Shown: positions 62,531 to 64,000 of the stretch, one piece after another | Layout of the letters: each line of letters opens with the position of its first letter | Position numbering within the stretch: position 1 is the stretch's first letter | Source of the DNA: Odontocerum albicorne | Taxonomy: Eukaryota > Arthropoda > Insecta > Trichoptera > Odontoceridae | Length of the DNA stretch: 64,000 nucleotides | Direction of reading: 5' to 3' | NCBI GenBank assembly: GCA_949825065.1 | Contig: OX463864.1 | Span: 17,187,327 to 17,251,326 of the forward strand | Notes under the pieces: model-generated | Database searches by the model: none | What the model was told of the DNA's origin: nothing | Seen by the model: the letters and a program-made list of their open reading frames with translations, nothing else | Translations under genes and position numbers: made by a program

Positions 62531-62669
62531 TATGTATGATCGAGTGATAAATATTTTTTTAGTCTTACAAAAGGTGTTGAGCAAGGATGTGTACTCGTAT
62601 GTCACCATGAAATTTTCGTTCGTGATTATATTAAAAAAAGTATCGTTCCGCTAATAGTAAACCTTCTGC

Positions 62670-63025
62670 TGAGTTGTTATGCTCTTTACAAGAGCAGTCG
62701 TGATTATTTGACTTGATCTTTCGAAGAAATTGACCGCCTTCTGTACCATTTCAACTACACTCTTCGAGTCAGTTGTTGATTGCATTTATAACCAGGTCTG
62801 TCCATTGCGTTGGTGATCCGCCCCGTCATCGGGACTCTTCTATTTCCCCTTGTATCATCAGTCTCTCCATTGTATCCTCTTGACTGTGTTGTATGCTTGA
62901 AGACAAACGCTTTGTGATGTAGTTCTTCCAAAATTGATGAATACGACGTCCTACATGCGTTCCAAGGTACAGGAAATATATGTACATCGCCAGCACATTT
63001 CCATGGCATCTATCTTTTAGATTCC
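62670..63025 (-). pseudogene. LINE-B-like 3' fragment
   Basis: On the minus strand one frame reads DTMERLMIQGEIEESR, a stop, then RGGSPTQWTDLVINAINN and a stop. A second gives VEMVQKAVNFFERSS. This is the ERL..QG..EG.R.RGRSP.RW.D block of LINE-B with stops. The end contains AACCACGACTGC-like sequence instead of a clean tail. Confidence 0.5.
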
Positions 63026-63472
63026 TTTTCTCGCAATATCAATGTTTTGATACCATACAGAAATATTGAGAAATCAATGTTTTTCTTTGGGATATCACCT
63101 TATCCAACTATACTTCATGTCACACTCGTCAATGTCTCCGTATTACAAATTCGGATATATTGCAGTTTTACCACACTAATTAATGAATTGTATGAACAAG
63201 TTCTAGTCCGGAAATATAAATTAAGTGGGTGTTTTATCAGCGCGTATTTAATAATTCTGTACTTTATTTGTTTATGTTAATTAAACAGGTTAATGAATCA
63301 AAATTTGTGAATAAGGCCAGTTAAAATTGTAACAATGCAACATTTTAATACTTGTTTATTCACGTTGTTTATTCATATTCATATAAATTTAAATAAATGT
63401 CATGTTTTAAAAATACCAATATTCTATTAATAATTTCGGTAGCAGGAGAATAAAATAATATTTATTGTACTA

Positions 63473-64000
63473 GGCATATCCAGAAAGTAAGTGTACTTAA
63501 TTTTTGTAGGTTACAATTTTTTTTATTTAAACAAAAAAATTACGTGGTTACCGTAGTACACATGTAAGCTATTTTTCGACATAGTCGCCATTCCTCTCAA
63601 TGCAGGTTTCATCTCCAGTAACGATGGAGCGGAGAAATTCATCTCCATGGAGTTTGCAGCGCCTCAAAAACTCTTGCCCGGCCTCCACTCGATTCAACTT
63701 GTGTTGGTCTGTCAGCTGTTTTAGGACCCACCTCGCGAACAGTTTCCGATATCCGAGGGTTTCTGTGATGGTTTCGTGTAGTAGAGATCTGGAGATTTGC
63801 GGAAACATCGCAGAAAGCTCATCCACAGTCAATCTGCGATCGTCACGGAGCGCATTTTCGATTTTTCGACAATTTCGTCAGTCACAATTGAAGGTCTTCC
63901 GCTCCTCTGATCATCATGCACAGACGTACAACCGTTTTTAAACTCGCGACACCACTTGTACACACTCGTACGATTCATAGCTTTATCACCATATGCAGTT
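63473..64000 (-). mobile_element. Deleted mariner, running off the right edge
   Basis: The TIR GGCATATCCAGAAAGTAAGT begins at 63473 after TA. The transposase is read inward on the minus strand and continues beyond the window. The other TIR is not in view. Confidence 0.8.
63569..64000 (-). pseudogene. Mariner transposase, internally deleted and frameshifted (partial)
   Basis: From the window edge: TAYGDKAMNRTSVYKWCREF then KNGCTSVHDDQRSGRPSIVT form the helix-turn-helix/linker region. A frameshift near 63835 follows. LTVDELSAMFPQISRSLLHE and TLGYRKLFARWVLKQLTDQH lead to FLRSIVTGDET (the first catalytic Asp is in TGDET). Directly after it the frame jumps to CIERNGDYVEK and a stop, the normal C-terminus. 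The other two catalytic aspartates (about 130 residues) are therefore deleted. The product cannot transpose. Confidence 0.8.

Noticed and set aside
1..64000. A novel host defence or biosynthetic gene cluster
   Set aside because: No adjacent intact host genes anywhere; all well-supported coding regions belong to transposons.

Overview
This is eukaryotic DNA, AT-rich and almost certainly from an arthropod, most likely an insect. The transposon complement supports this: RTE-, Jockey- and CR1-like LINEs, tRNA-derived SINEs, several mariner lineages, GTF2IRD2/ZBED-like hAT elements, a piggyBac-like MITE and a probable solo LTR. I cannot name the species. I found no convincing host gene. The window reads as a nested transposon graveyard with many minisatellites. 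Long stretches are AT-rich with no recognisable content.

Labels used below are local to this window. LINE-A is an RTE-like family whose 3' ends recur more than 20 times; its C-terminal peptide ends in a CLDRKVWRSVLSAYP-type motif and its tail is (TATG)n. LINE-B is a related type ending in GAAGAAG. LINE-C is a CR1/Jockey-like element with a long AT-rich 3' UTR. LINE-D is CR1-like and its 3' tail matches that of SINE-1. SINE-1 and SINE-2 are tRNA-derived. Family-F is a roughly 430 bp retroposon whose tail reads GGCGCTATATAAATTGTCA followed by (ATT)n.

Layout. 1-7 kb: LINE-B end, a 583 bp deleted hAT with an 8 bp target-site duplication (TSD), a mariner C-terminus with a tandem duplication, a second hAT relic, a 428 bp truncated RTE with a 15 bp TSD, and a MITE with an inner palindrome. 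7-24 kb: LINE-A pieces, SINE-1 copies, minisatellites of 62, 73 and 43 bp, a palindromic repeat with hammerhead-like motifs, a LINE-C 3' end, a solo LTR and a 444 bp deleted mariner. 24-32 kb: a Jockey fragment splitting a 31 bp minisatellite, then a 2,028 bp hAT nested inside a LINE-A copy. 32-48 kb: more LINE-A, Family-F and SINE copies, a piggyBac-like MITE, a GC-rich patch, a retroposon with a 14 bp TSD, and a 192 bp tandem array. 48-64 kb: a 557 bp deleted mariner, mariner and Jockey relics, the best-preserved coding region (526-codon RTE reverse transcriptase, minus strand), a 128 bp hairpin satellite, and a deleted mariner running off the right edge.

The genes do not form a host pathway. 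The relationships that matter are between transposons: autonomous LINEs and the SINEs that share their tails, mariners collapsed to non-autonomous forms, and nested insertions that give relative ages. No clearly new cellular system was found. The most unusual signals are the hammerhead-ribozyme-like repeats, the hairpin satellite with a paired substitution in its stem, and the SINE-1/LINE-D tail match.
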